From positions 7,936,001-8,000,000 of the forward strand of contig NZ_CP109499.1 in the NCBI RefSeq assembly GCF_036231965.1: 64,000 bases of DNA, in the 5' to 3' direction. Source of the DNA: Streptomyces sp. NBC_01428. Its GTDB lineage: Bacteria > Actinomycetota > Actinomycetes > Streptomycetales > Streptomycetaceae. The position numbers and the translations under genes were made by a program. The notes under the pieces were generated by a model that was not told the DNA's origin, ran no database searches, and worked only from the letters and a program-made list of their open reading frames with translations. Positions 52,149-60,092 of the stretch are shown here, piece by piece (position 1 is the stretch's first letter; every line of letters starts with the position of its first letter).

Positions 52149-52191
52149 CTGTGAGCGTTCACAGTAGAGAAACATCCCGGACACTTGTCAA
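52149..52191 (-). promoter_or_regulatory. LacI operator overlapping a -35/-10 promoter of the transporter operon
   Basis: On the minus strand TTGACA (52186-52191), a 17-nt spacer and TCTACT (52163-52168) form a good promoter. Overlapping the -10 and start site is CTGTGAGCGTTCACAG (52149-52164), with 6-bp perfect arms CTGTGA/TCACAG, a LacI-type palindrome. Repression by the downstream lacI product is a strong inference. Confidence 0.75.
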
Positions 52192-52279
52192 TGGTTGTTG
52201 CTGTGCGGTTATGTTGGCCTCACGCTCCTGATGGCGTGTGTGCACGTTCCCAAATGATCGATTAAACGGGAGAGATCCG

Positions 52280-54301
52280 ATGCCGGAGACCAACCCCCTG
52301 AGCCGCACCGGGCTCGCCTTCGGTGGGGACTACAACCCCGAGCAGTGGCCGGAGGCCGTCTGGTCCGAGGACGTCCGGCTGATGCGCGAGGCGGGCGTCA
52401 CGATGGTGAGCGTCGGGATCTTCTCCTGGGCGCTGCTCGAACCGGCCCCGGGCACCTACGAGTTCGGCTGGCTCGACCGCGTGCTCGACCTGCTGCACGA
52501 GAACGGCGTACGGGTGGACCTCGGCACCCCCACCGTCGCGCCGCCCGCCTGGTTCTACCGCGAGCACCCCGAGGCGCTGCCGGTCACCGCCGACGGCACC
52601 CGCCACGCCTTCGGCTCACGCGGCGCCATCTGCCACAGCAACACCCATTACCGTGCCGCCGCCGCCTCCATCACGACACAGCTCGCCACCCGGTACGCCG
52701 ACCACCCCGCGCTCGCCCTGTGGCACGTCCACAACGAGTACGGCGTCCCCGTCTCGGCCTGCTACTGCGCCTCCTGCGCCGCGCACTTCCGTCGCTGGCT
52801 CGCGGACACCCACGGCACCGTCGACGCCCTCAACGAGGCCTGGGGAACCGCCTTCTGGGGCCAGCGCTACACCGGCTTCGACCAGGTCGACCCGCCGCGC
52901 GTGACCCCGACCGTGGGCAATCCGGCCCAGGCCCTGGACTACCGCCGGTTCGCCGACGCCACCATGCGCGAGAACTTCGTCGCCGAGCGGGACATCCTGC
53001 ACCGTCTCGCCCCGGGCGTCCCCGTCACCACCAACTTCATGACGGCTCTCAGCCAGTGCGACTCCGTCGACTACTGGGCGTGGGGCCGCGAGGTCGACCT
53101 CGTCACCAACGACCACTACCTGATGACCGACGGCCGCCGCACCCACGTCAACCTCGCGATGGCCGCGGACCTCACCCGCTCCGTCGCGGGCGGCGCCCCC
53201 TGGCTCCTCCTCGAACACTCGACCTCGGGTGTCAACTGGCAGCCCCGCAACCCCGCCAAGGCGCCCGGCCAGATGGCCCGCAACTCCCTGTCCCACGTGG
53301 CCCGCGGCTCCGAAGGGGCCCTGTTCTTCCAGTGGCGGCAGTCCCGGCGCGGCGCCGAGAAGTTCCACTCCTCGATGCTCCCGCATGCCGGCACCGACTC
53401 CCGGGTCTGGCGCGAGGTCGTCGAACTCGGCTCGTCCGTCGGCGCGTTGGCCCCCGTGGCGGGGACGCGGACGGTCGCCGACGTGGCCGTGCTGTGGGAC
53501 TGGCACTCCTGGTGGGCGCAGAACCTCCAGTGGCGGCCCAGCGAGGACCACGACGCCCGCGAACGCGCCGACACGTTCTACGAGGCCCTCTACGACCGGC
53601 ACCTCACCGTCGACTTCGCCCACCCGGAAAGCGACTTGTCGGCCTATCCCCTTGTCGTCGTCCCCGCTCTCTACCTCATGACCGAGGCCGCGGGGGAGAA
53701 CGTCCGCAGGTACGTCGAGAGCGGCGGCACCCTGCTCGTCTCCTACTTCTCCGGCATCGTCGACGAGCACGACGCCGTGCACGCCGGCCCGTGCCCCGGA
53801 GCCCTGCGGGACGTACTCGGCCTGACCGTGGAGGAGTTCTCCCCGCTGCTCGGGGGCGACCGGGTCCGCATCACCGGTCCCGACGGCCGCGAACTCACCG
53901 GCGACGTGTGGACCGAGTTCGTGGTGCCGCGCGGCGCGGAGACCGTCTGGACGTACGCCGACGGCCTCACCGCCGGGCACCCCGCCGTGACCCGTCACGC
54001 CCTCGGCGCCGGCTCCGCCTGGTACGTGTCGACACGCCTCGGAGCCGAGGGCCTGGACACGTTCATCGCCTCCGCCGCCGACGACGCGCGCATCGCACCG
54101 CGCGCCGACCTGCCCCGCGACGTCGAAGTGGTGCGCCGTACCGGTGAGTCGGGCACGTTCGTCTTCGCCGTCAACCACACCGGCTCCGACGCCAAGGTCA
54201 CGCTGGACGCGCACGGCACCGAACTCCTCACGGGCGAACGCGCCGCCGGCCGCCTCGCCGTCCCGGCGGGCACGGTACGGGTCGTACGGCTCGACGCCTG
54301 A
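52280..54301 (+). CDS. GH42 beta-galactosidase, cytoplasmic
   Basis: This 673-residue family 42 enzyme hydrolyses terminal beta-galactosides. The barrel carries the acid/base Glu 153 (WHVHNEYGV) and nucleophile Glu 312 (LLLEHSTSGVNW). The structural zinc cysteines are at 118 (ICHSN) and 161, 163, 166 (CYCASC). A trimerisation domain (VAVLWDWHSWWAQNLQWRPS) and a C-terminal beta domain follow. There is no signal peptide, so it acts on imported oligomers. ATG 52280 follows GGGAGAG. It is divergent from the transporter operon and precedes the galactanase gene, which together define galactan use (compare the Bacillus ganA/ganB pair). Confidence 0.95.
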   Translation: MPETNPLSRTGLAFGGDYNPEQWPEAVWSEDVRLMREAGVTMVSVGIFSWALLEPAPGTYEFGWLDRVLDLLHENGVRVDLGTPTVAPPAWFYREHPEALPVTADGTRHAFGSRGAICHSNTHYRAAAASITTQLATRYADHPALALWHVHNEYGVPVSACYCASCAAHFRRWLADTHGTVDALNEAWGTAFWGQRYTGFDQVDPPRVTPTVGNPAQALDYRRFADATMRENFVAERDILHRLAPGVPVTTNFMTALSQCDSVDYWAWGREVDLVTNDHYLMTDGRRTHVNLAMAADLTRSVAGGAPWLLLEHSTSGVNWQPRNPAKAPGQMARNSLSHVARGSEGALFFQWRQSRRGAEKFHSSMLPHAGTDSRVWREVVELGSSVGALAPVAGTRTVADVAVLWDWHSWWAQNLQWRPSEDHDARERADTFYEALYDRHLTVDFAHPESDLSAYPLVVVPALYLMTEAAGENVRRYVESGGTLLVSYFSGIVDEHDAVHAGPCPGALRDVLGLTVEEFSPLLGGDRVRITGPDGRELTGDVWTEFVVPRGAETVWTYADGLTAGHPAVTRHALGAGSAWYVSTRLGAEGLDTFIASAADDARIAPRADLPRDVEVVRRTGESGTFVFAVNHTGSDAKVTLDAHGTELLTGERAAGRLAVPAGTVRVVRLDA

Positions 54302-54557
54302 GCCGGTCGGCGACCGGCCCGGGCCGCTCGCCCGCACCGCTCGGCGCGATCCCCGCGCAGGCCCCGCCCGGGCCGTCGGCGGAGACGCGTTCACCGCCGA
54401 CGACGGCCGACCGCCGACCGCCGACCCGCGCCGTCCGGCCAGGAGCCCGACGGCCCACCGATCCCCTCCGCCCGCGCGAGCCACCAAGCCGCGGGCGGAG
54501 GGAACGGCCCCCAGGCAGGGGGCATCTCTCCCCACCACGTCGAAGGGACGACGGACG

Positions 54558-56120
54558 ATGATGTTCCATCCCAGACGCACCCTCAGAGCCCTGCTGATAC
54601 CGCTCGCGGCCGGACTCGCGCTCACCGCCCTCCCCGCGCAGTCCGCGCACGCGGCGAGCACCCTGACCAACGCCGGATTCGAGGCGGACGGAGCCGGCGC
54701 GGCGACACCGAACGGCTGGTCGGAGTACGGCGACACCGGCGCCTCCTACGTCGAAGCCGGGGGACACGGCGGGAGTTACCGCCTCACCCACTACTCCGCC
54801 GCCGCGTACAAGGTCGAGACCTACCAGTACCTCTCGGGACTCACCAACGGGAACTACCGGCTCACCGCCTGGGTGCGCTCGGGAGGCGGGCAGAACTCCG
54901 CCTACCTCGCCCTCAGGAACTGCGGCGCCAGCGAACGGCGCACCGACCTGCCGGTCTCCGCCGGCGGATGGATCCACCTGGTCGTGCCCGTCGCCGTGAC
55001 CGGCGGCCAGTGCACGATCAGCGTGGTCTCCGACGCCAACGCCGGAAACTGGATCAACGTCGACGACCTGACCTTCACCGCCGGCACCGCCGGACTGTCC
55101 GTCAAGGGCTCCGACATCTCCTCCCTCGCCAAGAGCGAGGCCCTCGGCGGGATCTACCGCACCGGATCCGGCACGGCCGGGGACGCGCTCGCCATCCTCA
55201 GCTCCTCGGGAATGAACTACGCCCGCCTCAAGGTCTGGGTGAACCCGGCCGACGGCTACAACAACAAGGCACGCGTCCTCGCCATGGCCAAGCGCGTCAA
55301 GGCGCGGGGCATGAAACTTCTGGTCGACTTCCACTACTCGGACACGTGGGCGGACCCCGGCAAGCAGACCAAACCGGCCGCCTGGGCGGGGCATTCGTAC
55401 GGCCAGCTCAAGACGGACGTCTACAACCACACGTACGACGTGCTCAACTCCCTGAAGGCGCAGGGCACCACGGCCGACATGGTGCAGATCGGCAACGAGA
55501 TCAACGGCGGCATGCTCTGGTCCGAGGGCTCCACGGACAACTGGCCGCAGCTCGCCGGCCTCCTCAACTCCGGCTACTCCGCGGCCAAGGCGGTCAGCGC
55601 CTCCACCGTCGTGGGCCTCCACCTCGCCCAGGGCGGCGATCTCACCGGAACCCGCTGGTGGTTCGACAACGCGGTGTCCAACGGCGTGAAGTTCGACGCC
55701 ATCGGCCTCTCCTACTACGGCTACTGGCACGGCTCGCTCGACGCCTTCCAGACGACCCTGGACGACGCCGCCGCCCGCTACGCCAAGCCGGTGTTCCTCG
55801 CCGAGACGGCCTACCCGTTCCGGCTGGACAGCGACGACGCGCTCGTCAACCAGATCGACACGACCGGTGAACTGGTCGCCGGCTATCCGGCCACGACCGC
55901 CGGGCAGTCCGCCTGGCTGCGCGACGTCATGAACATCGTGGAGGCCGTTCCGAACGGCCGCGGCCTCGGCGTCTTCTACTGGGAGGCCACCTGGACGGCG
56001 GTCGCCGGGAACGGCTGGGACCCGGCCGACCCCGCCTCCGGCAACGGCTGGGAGAACCAGGCCCTGTTCGGCTTCGACGACAAGGCCCTTCCGGCCATGT
56101 CCCTCTTCGGCCACCGCTGA
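54558..56120 (+). CDS. Secreted endo-beta-1,4-galactanase (GH53) with N-terminal binding module
   Basis: This 520-residue exported enzyme has a signal peptide to about residue 33 (AQSAHA-AS). A beta-sandwich module at about 35-176 (STLTNAGFEADGAGAATPNG onward) resembles CBM61-type galactan-binding modules. The GH53 barrel follows, with YARLKVWVNP, LLVDFHYSDTWADPGKQ, acid/base Glu 314 (QIGNEINGG), nucleophile Glu 416 (FLAETAYPF) and FYWEATWTAV. It cuts beta-1,4-galactan side chains of pectin or arabinogalactan outside the cell. The ATG at 54558 (next ATG 54561) has AAGGGACG upstream. Confidence 0.94.
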   Translation: MMFHPRRTLRALLIPLAAGLALTALPAQSAHAASTLTNAGFEADGAGAATPNGWSEYGDTGASYVEAGGHGGSYRLTHYSAAAYKVETYQYLSGLTNGNYRLTAWVRSGGGQNSAYLALRNCGASERRTDLPVSAGGWIHLVVPVAVTGGQCTISVVSDANAGNWINVDDLTFTAGTAGLSVKGSDISSLAKSEALGGIYRTGSGTAGDALAILSSSGMNYARLKVWVNPADGYNNKARVLAMAKRVKARGMKLLVDFHYSDTWADPGKQTKPAAWAGHSYGQLKTDVYNHTYDVLNSLKAQGTTADMVQIGNEINGGMLWSEGSTDNWPQLAGLLNSGYSAAKAVSASTVVGLHLAQGGDLTGTRWWFDNAVSNGVKFDAIGLSYYGYWHGSLDAFQTTLDDAAARYAKPVFLAETAYPFRLDSDDALVNQIDTTGELVAGYPATTAGQSAWLRDVMNIVEAVPNGRGLGVFYWEATWTAVAGNGWDPADPASGNGWENQALFGFDDKALPAMSLFGHR

Positions 56121-56126
56121 ACGCGA

Positions 56127-56154
56127 GGGTCCGGCCGCCGGTGCGGCCGGACCC
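56127..56154 (+). terminator. Hairpin terminator after the galactanase gene
   Basis: Perfect 12-bp arms GGGTCCGGCCGC (56127-56138) and GCGGCCGGACCC (56143-56154) with a 4-nt CGGT loop lie 7 bp after the GH53 stop codon. Confidence 0.75.
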
Positions 56155-56261
56155 CGTGCGTTCCGCCGCCGTGCGGGTCCGGCCAGGCTCGCCGAAGGCC
56201 GTGCGGGCCGCTCCGGGCTGCGGGAGAGTAGCGGGAGACCGTCACGACGGAGGGGGACGAG

Positions 56262-56549
56262 ATGCTGAAGGTTCCCGACAACGGGCATCGGCTGGACATC
56301 CTGGAATGGCTGCGCGACCCCGCGGAGCACTTCCCGCGGCAGCGGCACGGCGACCTCGTCGAGGACGGCGTGAGCCCCGAGTCCCTCGCCCACAAGCTGG
56401 GCGTCAGCCGGGCCGTGGCGCGCACCCACCTCGACCTCCTCACCGGGGTCGGTCTGCTGCGCGCCAAGAAGGTCAGACGGCGGACCTACTACCGGCGCGA
56501 CGAGTACCGCATCGCCGAGGTCAGCCACTTCTTCGAGAAAGGCTGGTAG
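56262..56549 (+). CDS. Small winged-helix DNA-binding protein
   Basis: This 95-residue protein has an ArsR-like winged helix: HRLDILEWLRDPAEHF, the recognition helix region SPESLAHKLGVSRAVARTHL, and the wing GLLRAKKVRRRTYYRRDEYR. There are no metal-binding cysteines, so it is not a classical metal sensor. The ATG at 56262 follows GGAGGGGGA. It lies 4 bp before an SMP-30-like gene and is probably co-transcribed with it, perhaps as its regulator. Confidence 0.82.
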   Translation: MLKVPDNGHRLDILEWLRDPAEHFPRQRHGDLVEDGVSPESLAHKLGVSRAVARTHLDLLTGVGLLRAKKVRRRTYYRRDEYRIAEVSHFFEKGW

Positions 56550-56553
56550 CCGC

Positions 56554-57534
56554 GTGGACCGGACGTCCGCCGCCGCACGCCCCACCGCCCTCGTGCCCCG
56601 GCGTCTCGTGCCGCTCGGCGGCCGCGGCCCCGAGGACGTGGTGGCCGACCACCGCGGCGGGGTGCTGACCGGCCTGGAGGACGGCCGCATCGTCCGGGTG
56701 GAGCGGCCCGGCGACGCCGACCGCGCCGGAGTCCGCGTCCTCGCCGAGACCGGCGGCAGACCGCTGGGCCTCGAACTCCTCCCGGACAACGCCCTGCTGG
56801 TGTGCGACGCCGAACGAGGACTGCTGCGGATCGGGCTCGACGACGGAGTGGTCCGCGTCCTCGCCGACACCGTCGCGGGCAGGCCGCTGCGCTTCTGCAG
56901 CAACGTGGTCGCCCTCGCCGACGGCACCGTCCTCTTCACCGTCTCCAGCCGGAACTACCCCCTCGCGCACTGGATCGGCGACCTCGTCGAGCACACCGGA
57001 ACCGGCCGCCTGCTGCGCCTCGCGCCGGGCGAGAAGGAACCCGAAGTGCTGCTGGACGGGCTGCAGTTCGCGAACGGCCTCGCCGTCGCCGGTGACGAGT
57101 CCTTCCTCGTCGTCGCGGAGACGGGCGCGTGCCGTCTCACCCGCTACTGGCTCACCGGGCCACGGCAGGGGCGCGGCGAGACCTTCCTCGACGACCTGCC
57201 CGGTCAGCCGGACAACCTCTGGCGCGCCCCCGGCGGCCCGATCTGGGTGGCACTCGCCGGACCCCGCGTCGGCGCCCTGGAACTCCTGCACCGCCGGGGT
57301 CCCGCCGTGCGCCGCACCGCCGCCCGGATCGCCGTCCGCGCTCCGTTCCGGCCGCCCCGTACGACCGGCGTCCTGGCCGTCGACGACGAGGGCCGTGTCC
57401 TGCACCACCTGGAGGGCCGCCGCTCCCGGTTCCGCATGGTGACCAGTGCCTGCGAGTCCGACGGCCGGCTGGTCCTCGGCAGCATCTGGGAGCCCGGTCT
57501 CGCGGTCTGCGACCTGCCCGGTACCCCGGGCTGA
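56554..57534 (+). CDS. SMP-30/strictosidine synthase-like beta-propeller protein
   Basis: This 326-residue protein forms a six-bladed propeller. Repeated strands are visible: EDVVADHRGGVLTGLEDGRI, PLGLELLPDNALLVCDAERG, CSNVVALADGTVLFTVSS, FANGLAVAGDESFLVVAETG, and PDNLWRAPGGPIWVALAG. The EDVV, FANGLAV and PDNL positions correspond to calcium-coordinating residues in SMP-30/gluconolactonases and the APMAP/strictosidine synthase group. It may hydrolyse a lactone. The GTG at 56554 starts 4 bp after the winged-helix stop. No signal peptide is evident. Confidence 0.82.
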   Translation: MDRTSAAARPTALVPRRLVPLGGRGPEDVVADHRGGVLTGLEDGRIVRVERPGDADRAGVRVLAETGGRPLGLELLPDNALLVCDAERGLLRIGLDDGVVRVLADTVAGRPLRFCSNVVALADGTVLFTVSSRNYPLAHWIGDLVEHTGTGRLLRLAPGEKEPEVLLDGLQFANGLAVAGDESFLVVAETGACRLTRYWLTGPRQGRGETFLDDLPGQPDNLWRAPGGPIWVALAGPRVGALELLHRRGPAVRRTAARIAVRAPFRPPRTTGVLAVDDEGRVLHHLEGRRSRFRMVTSACESDGRLVLGSIWEPGLAVCDLPGTPG

Positions 57535-57558
57535 ACCCGGTACGGACCGGTCGGCGAG

Positions 57559-57593
57559 CCCGGCCCGGCCGCGCGAGAGCCGACCGGGCCGGG
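57559..57593 (+). terminator. Hairpin terminator after the SMP-30-like gene
   Basis: The perfect 10-bp arms CCCGGCCCGG (57559-57568) and CCGGGCCGGG (57584-57593) surround a 15-nt loop. It lies 24 bp after the SMP-30-like stop and before the CrcB operon. Confidence 0.6.
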
Positions 57594-57772
57594 GGCGAGG
57601 CGCGCGTGCGCCGTCCGCGCGCACGGCGGTACGCTTTTCACCGGCCGCGATCTTGTGTCGCGGCGCGGCGGTGGGGCCCGCCGTACCCGAACCGCGGCAG
57701 TCGCGCCGCCGACGGTCCCTGCTTGCGATGCCGTGCGCCCGCACCGGCCCGGCGAGTAGGAGCACGAGGAAC

Positions 57773-58249
57773 ATGACGGTCCCGCACCCCGACCGCGTCG
57801 ACGAGTCCGGCAGCCCGGTCCGCGCCCCCGCGCGCAGCGCCTCCCCCTGGCGCGGCCAGGGATCCGTCGTCGCGGTGGTCGCCCTCGGCGGCGCCGTCGG
57901 CGCCACCGCCCGCTACGGCGCGGGCGAGCTGTGGCCCACGCCCGCCGGCACCTTCCCCTGGACCACCTTCACCGTCAATGTCGTCGGCTGCGCGGTGATC
58001 GGCGTCTTCATGGTGCTGATCACCGACGTGTGGGCGGCGCACCGCCTCGTCCGCCCCTTCTTCGGCACCGGCGTGCTCGGCGGCTTCACCACCTTCTCGA
58101 CCTATGCCGTCGACATCCAGAAACTGGTCGACGACGGCCGTCCCGGCGTCGGTCTCGGCTATCTCGCCGCGACCCTGTTCGCGGCGCTCACGGCGGTGTG
58201 GCTGGCCGTGACGGCGACCCGGCGCGCCCTGGCACGGAGGCAGCGATGA
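57773..58249 (+). CDS. crcB: CrcB/Fluc fluoride channel subunit, first copy
   Basis: This 158-residue protein has a disordered 25-residue N-terminus. Four membrane segments follow (VVAVVALGGAVGATARYGAG, TFTVNVVGCAVIGVFMVLI, PFFGTGVLGGFTTFSTYAVD, and LGYLAATLFAALTAVWLAV). The GGFTTFSTYAVD and TVNVVG motifs carry the Phe-box and Asn residues that line the fluoride pores. Fluc channels are dimers; many Gram-positives encode two subunits that form a heterodimer. The second lies 400 bp downstream. ATG 57773 has GAGGA upstream. The stop overlaps the DUF190 start by 4 bp. I saw no fluoride riboswitch. Confidence 0.92.
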   Translation: MTVPHPDRVDESGSPVRAPARSASPWRGQGSVVAVVALGGAVGATARYGAGELWPTPAGTFPWTTFTVNVVGCAVIGVFMVLITDVWAAHRLVRPFFGTGVLGGFTTFSTYAVDIQKLVDDGRPGVGLGYLAATLFAALTAVWLAVTATRRALARRQR

Positions 58250-58650
58250 CGAGGCTGACAGGCAGCGCCCTGCGGGTGACGATCTTCATCGGCGAGAACG
58301 ACACCTGGCACCGCAAGCCGCTCTACGCGGAGATCGTGCACCGGGCCCACGCGGCGGGGCTCGCGGGCGCCAGCGTCTTCCGGGGCATCGAGGGTTTCGG
58401 CGCCTCCTCCCTGATCCACACCTCACGGCTGCTGTCGATGAGCGAGGACCTCCCGGTCGCGGTGATCGTCGTGGACACCGAGGAACGCGTCCGGGCCTTC
58501 CTGCCCCAACTCGACGAACTCGTCACCGAGGGACTCGTGATCCTCGACGCCTGCGAGGTCATCCGGTACGCGGGACGGGGCGGCACACCCGGACAGGAGC
58601 ACCCGGAAACCGGTGGCGGCGCGGCTGACGAAGGTGAGAACTGGTTGTGA
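58246..58650 (+). CDS. DUF190 (PII-like) protein between two crcB genes
   Basis: This 134-residue protein has the GlnB-like alpha/beta fold typical of DUF190: LRVTIFIGENDTWHRKPLY, IVHRAHAAGLAGASVFRGIE, GFGASSLIHTSRLLSMSEDL, and VAVIVVDTEERVRAFLPQL. It resembles PII signalling proteins that bind nucleotides and control membrane channels. Encoded between two CrcB subunits with 4-bp overlaps on both sides, it may gate or sense fluoride export. Its C-terminus (TGGGAADEGENWL) is disordered. Confidence 0.88.
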   Translation: MTRLTGSALRVTIFIGENDTWHRKPLYAEIVHRAHAAGLAGASVFRGIEGFGASSLIHTSRLLSMSEDLPVAVIVVDTEERVRAFLPQLDELVTEGLVILDACEVIRYAGRGGTPGQEHPETGGGAADEGENWL

Positions 58651-59021
58651 ACTGGCTGCTGGTGGTCCTCGGCGCGGCGGTCGGCGCACCCCTGCGCTAT
58701 CTGACCGACCGCGCGGTGCAGGTGAGACACGACACCCTGTTCCCCTGGGGCACCCTCGTCGTCAATGTGGCGGGCTGCCTGGTGCTCGGCCTGCTGACCG
58801 GCGCCGCCTCGGCCGGACACGCCTCGGACCACCTGCAACTCCTGGTCGGCACAGGCCTGTGCGGGGCCCTGACCACGTACTCGACGTTCTCCTACGAGAC
58901 GCTGAGGCTGACTGAGACAGGGGCCGCGTTCTACGCCGCCGCCAACGTGATCGTCAGCGTGACGGCGGGCCTCGGCGCCGCGTTCGCCGGGGTCGCGTTC
59001 GCGCACGCGGTGTGGACGTAG
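58647..59021 (+). CDS. crcB: CrcB/Fluc fluoride channel subunit, second copy
   Basis: This 124-residue Fluc subunit has four membrane segments. The conserved TLVVNVAGCLVLGLLTG and GTGLCGALTTYSTFSYET carry the pore Asn and Phe-box residues. It is distinct enough from the first copy to be a heterodimer partner. GTG 58647 overlaps the DUF190 stop by 4 bp, making the three genes a tightly coupled operon. Confidence 0.92.
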   Translation: MNWLLVVLGAAVGAPLRYLTDRAVQVRHDTLFPWGTLVVNVAGCLVLGLLTGAASAGHASDHLQLLVGTGLCGALTTYSTFSYETLRLTETGAAFYAAANVIVSVTAGLGAAFAGVAFAHAVWT

Positions 59022-59104
59022 GTACCGTGCTGCGCCGTGCGTAGGCAACACTGTCTCCTGCGCTGTCTACAGCACTGTCGTCCATCTCCTCAGAACTGGA
59101 TCCC

Positions 59105-59941
59105 ATGAGCGTCATCAACGTCGGTCAGGCCGTCGTCCTCGGAGTCGTCGAGGGGGTGACCGAATTCCTCCCCGTCTCCTCGACCGGCCACCTCAAGATC
59201 ACCGAGGGCCTGATGGGGATCCCCGTCGACGACGATGCCGTCGTCGGATTCTCCGCGGTCATCCAGGTCGGCGCGATCGCGGCCGTGCTCGTGTACTTCT
59301 TCAAGGACATCGTCCGGATCGTCTCCGCCTGGGGCCGCGGGCTGCGGGACAAGGAGCAGCGGACCAGCCACGACTACAAGTTCGCCTGGTGGGTGATCTA
59401 CGCGACCATCCCGATCGTGATCGTGGGTCTCGCGGCCAAGCCCCTGATCGAGGGCCCGCTCGCCTCGTTGTGGGTGGTCGCGGGATCGCTGATCGCCGGC
59501 AGTGGCGTGATGTGGGCGGCGGACCAGATGGGCCGCCACAAGCGCGGTGAGGACGACACCTCGTTCAAGGACGCCATGCTGGTGGGCAGCTCGCAGATCC
59601 TCGCCCTGCTCTTCCCCGGCTTCTCGCGCTCCGGCGCCACCATGTCGACCGCGCTCATCCTCGACCTGGACCGCGTCGCCGCCACCCGGCTCTCCTTCTT
59701 CCTCGGCATCCCGGCCCTCACCGGCGCCGGTCTCTACGAGCTGAAGGACGCCCTCGGCACCGGGGTGGGCGCCGCCCCGCTCGTCGCCGGCACCGTCGTG
59801 TCGTTCGTGGTCGCCTACGGCTCCATCGCCTGGCTCCTGAAGTTCGTCGCCAAGCACTCCTTCAACGCCTTCGTGATCTACCGGATCATCATCGGCGTGG
59901 CGCTCCTCGGCCTGCTGGGCGCCGGAGTCCTCGACAGCTGA
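59105..59941 (+). CDS. uppP: Undecaprenyl-diphosphatase
   Basis: This 278-residue membrane phosphatase recycles undecaprenyl diphosphate to the lipid carrier used for peptidoglycan and glycan export. Both signature regions are present: GVVEGVTEFLPVSSTGH (residues about 14-30; Glu and Ser/His catalytic residues) and ALLFPGFSRSGATMSTAL with the conserved Arg and His partners. Eight membrane segments are predicted. The start at 59105 has only a weak GGA upstream. It stands alone, with a terminator downstream. High-copy UppP can confer bacitracin resistance in other bacteria. Confidence 0.93.
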   Translation: MSVINVGQAVVLGVVEGVTEFLPVSSTGHLKITEGLMGIPVDDDAVVGFSAVIQVGAIAAVLVYFFKDIVRIVSAWGRGLRDKEQRTSHDYKFAWWVIYATIPIVIVGLAAKPLIEGPLASLWVVAGSLIAGSGVMWAADQMGRHKRGEDDTSFKDAMLVGSSQILALLFPGFSRSGATMSTALILDLDRVAATRLSFFLGIPALTGAGLYELKDALGTGVGAAPLVAGTVVSFVVAYGSIAWLLKFVAKHSFNAFVIYRIIIGVALLGLLGAGVLDS

Positions 59942-59997
59942 GACCACCACCCGGGGCGCCGCGCGAAGCGCCGTCCCAGGGCATGCAGGAGCCGCTC

Positions 59998-60039
59998 CCA
60001 GGGGGCGCGAGGCCGAGCAGAGGGCCGCGCGCCCCCTGG
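59998..60039 (+). terminator. Hairpin terminator after uppP
   Basis: The perfect 12-bp arms CCAGGGGGCGCG (59998-60009) and CGCGCCCCCTGG (60028-60039) with an 18-nt loop lie 57 bp after the uppP stop codon. Confidence 0.7.
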
Positions 60040-60092
60040 TGCGTGCCGTGCCCGGTTTGACACGTGCCTCACCCATCCGGAGGATCATCCGC

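Noticed and set aside
54228..56939. Minus-strand frame of 903 codons opposite the galactanase gene
   Set aside because: It is a shadow of GH53 and the downstream genes, with no domain and no ribosome site.
57535..57772. Fluoride riboswitch before the crcB operon
   Set aside because: I did not recognise the conserved core of the fluoride aptamer in this stretch, only a terminator hairpin from the previous gene. A covariance search would be decisive.
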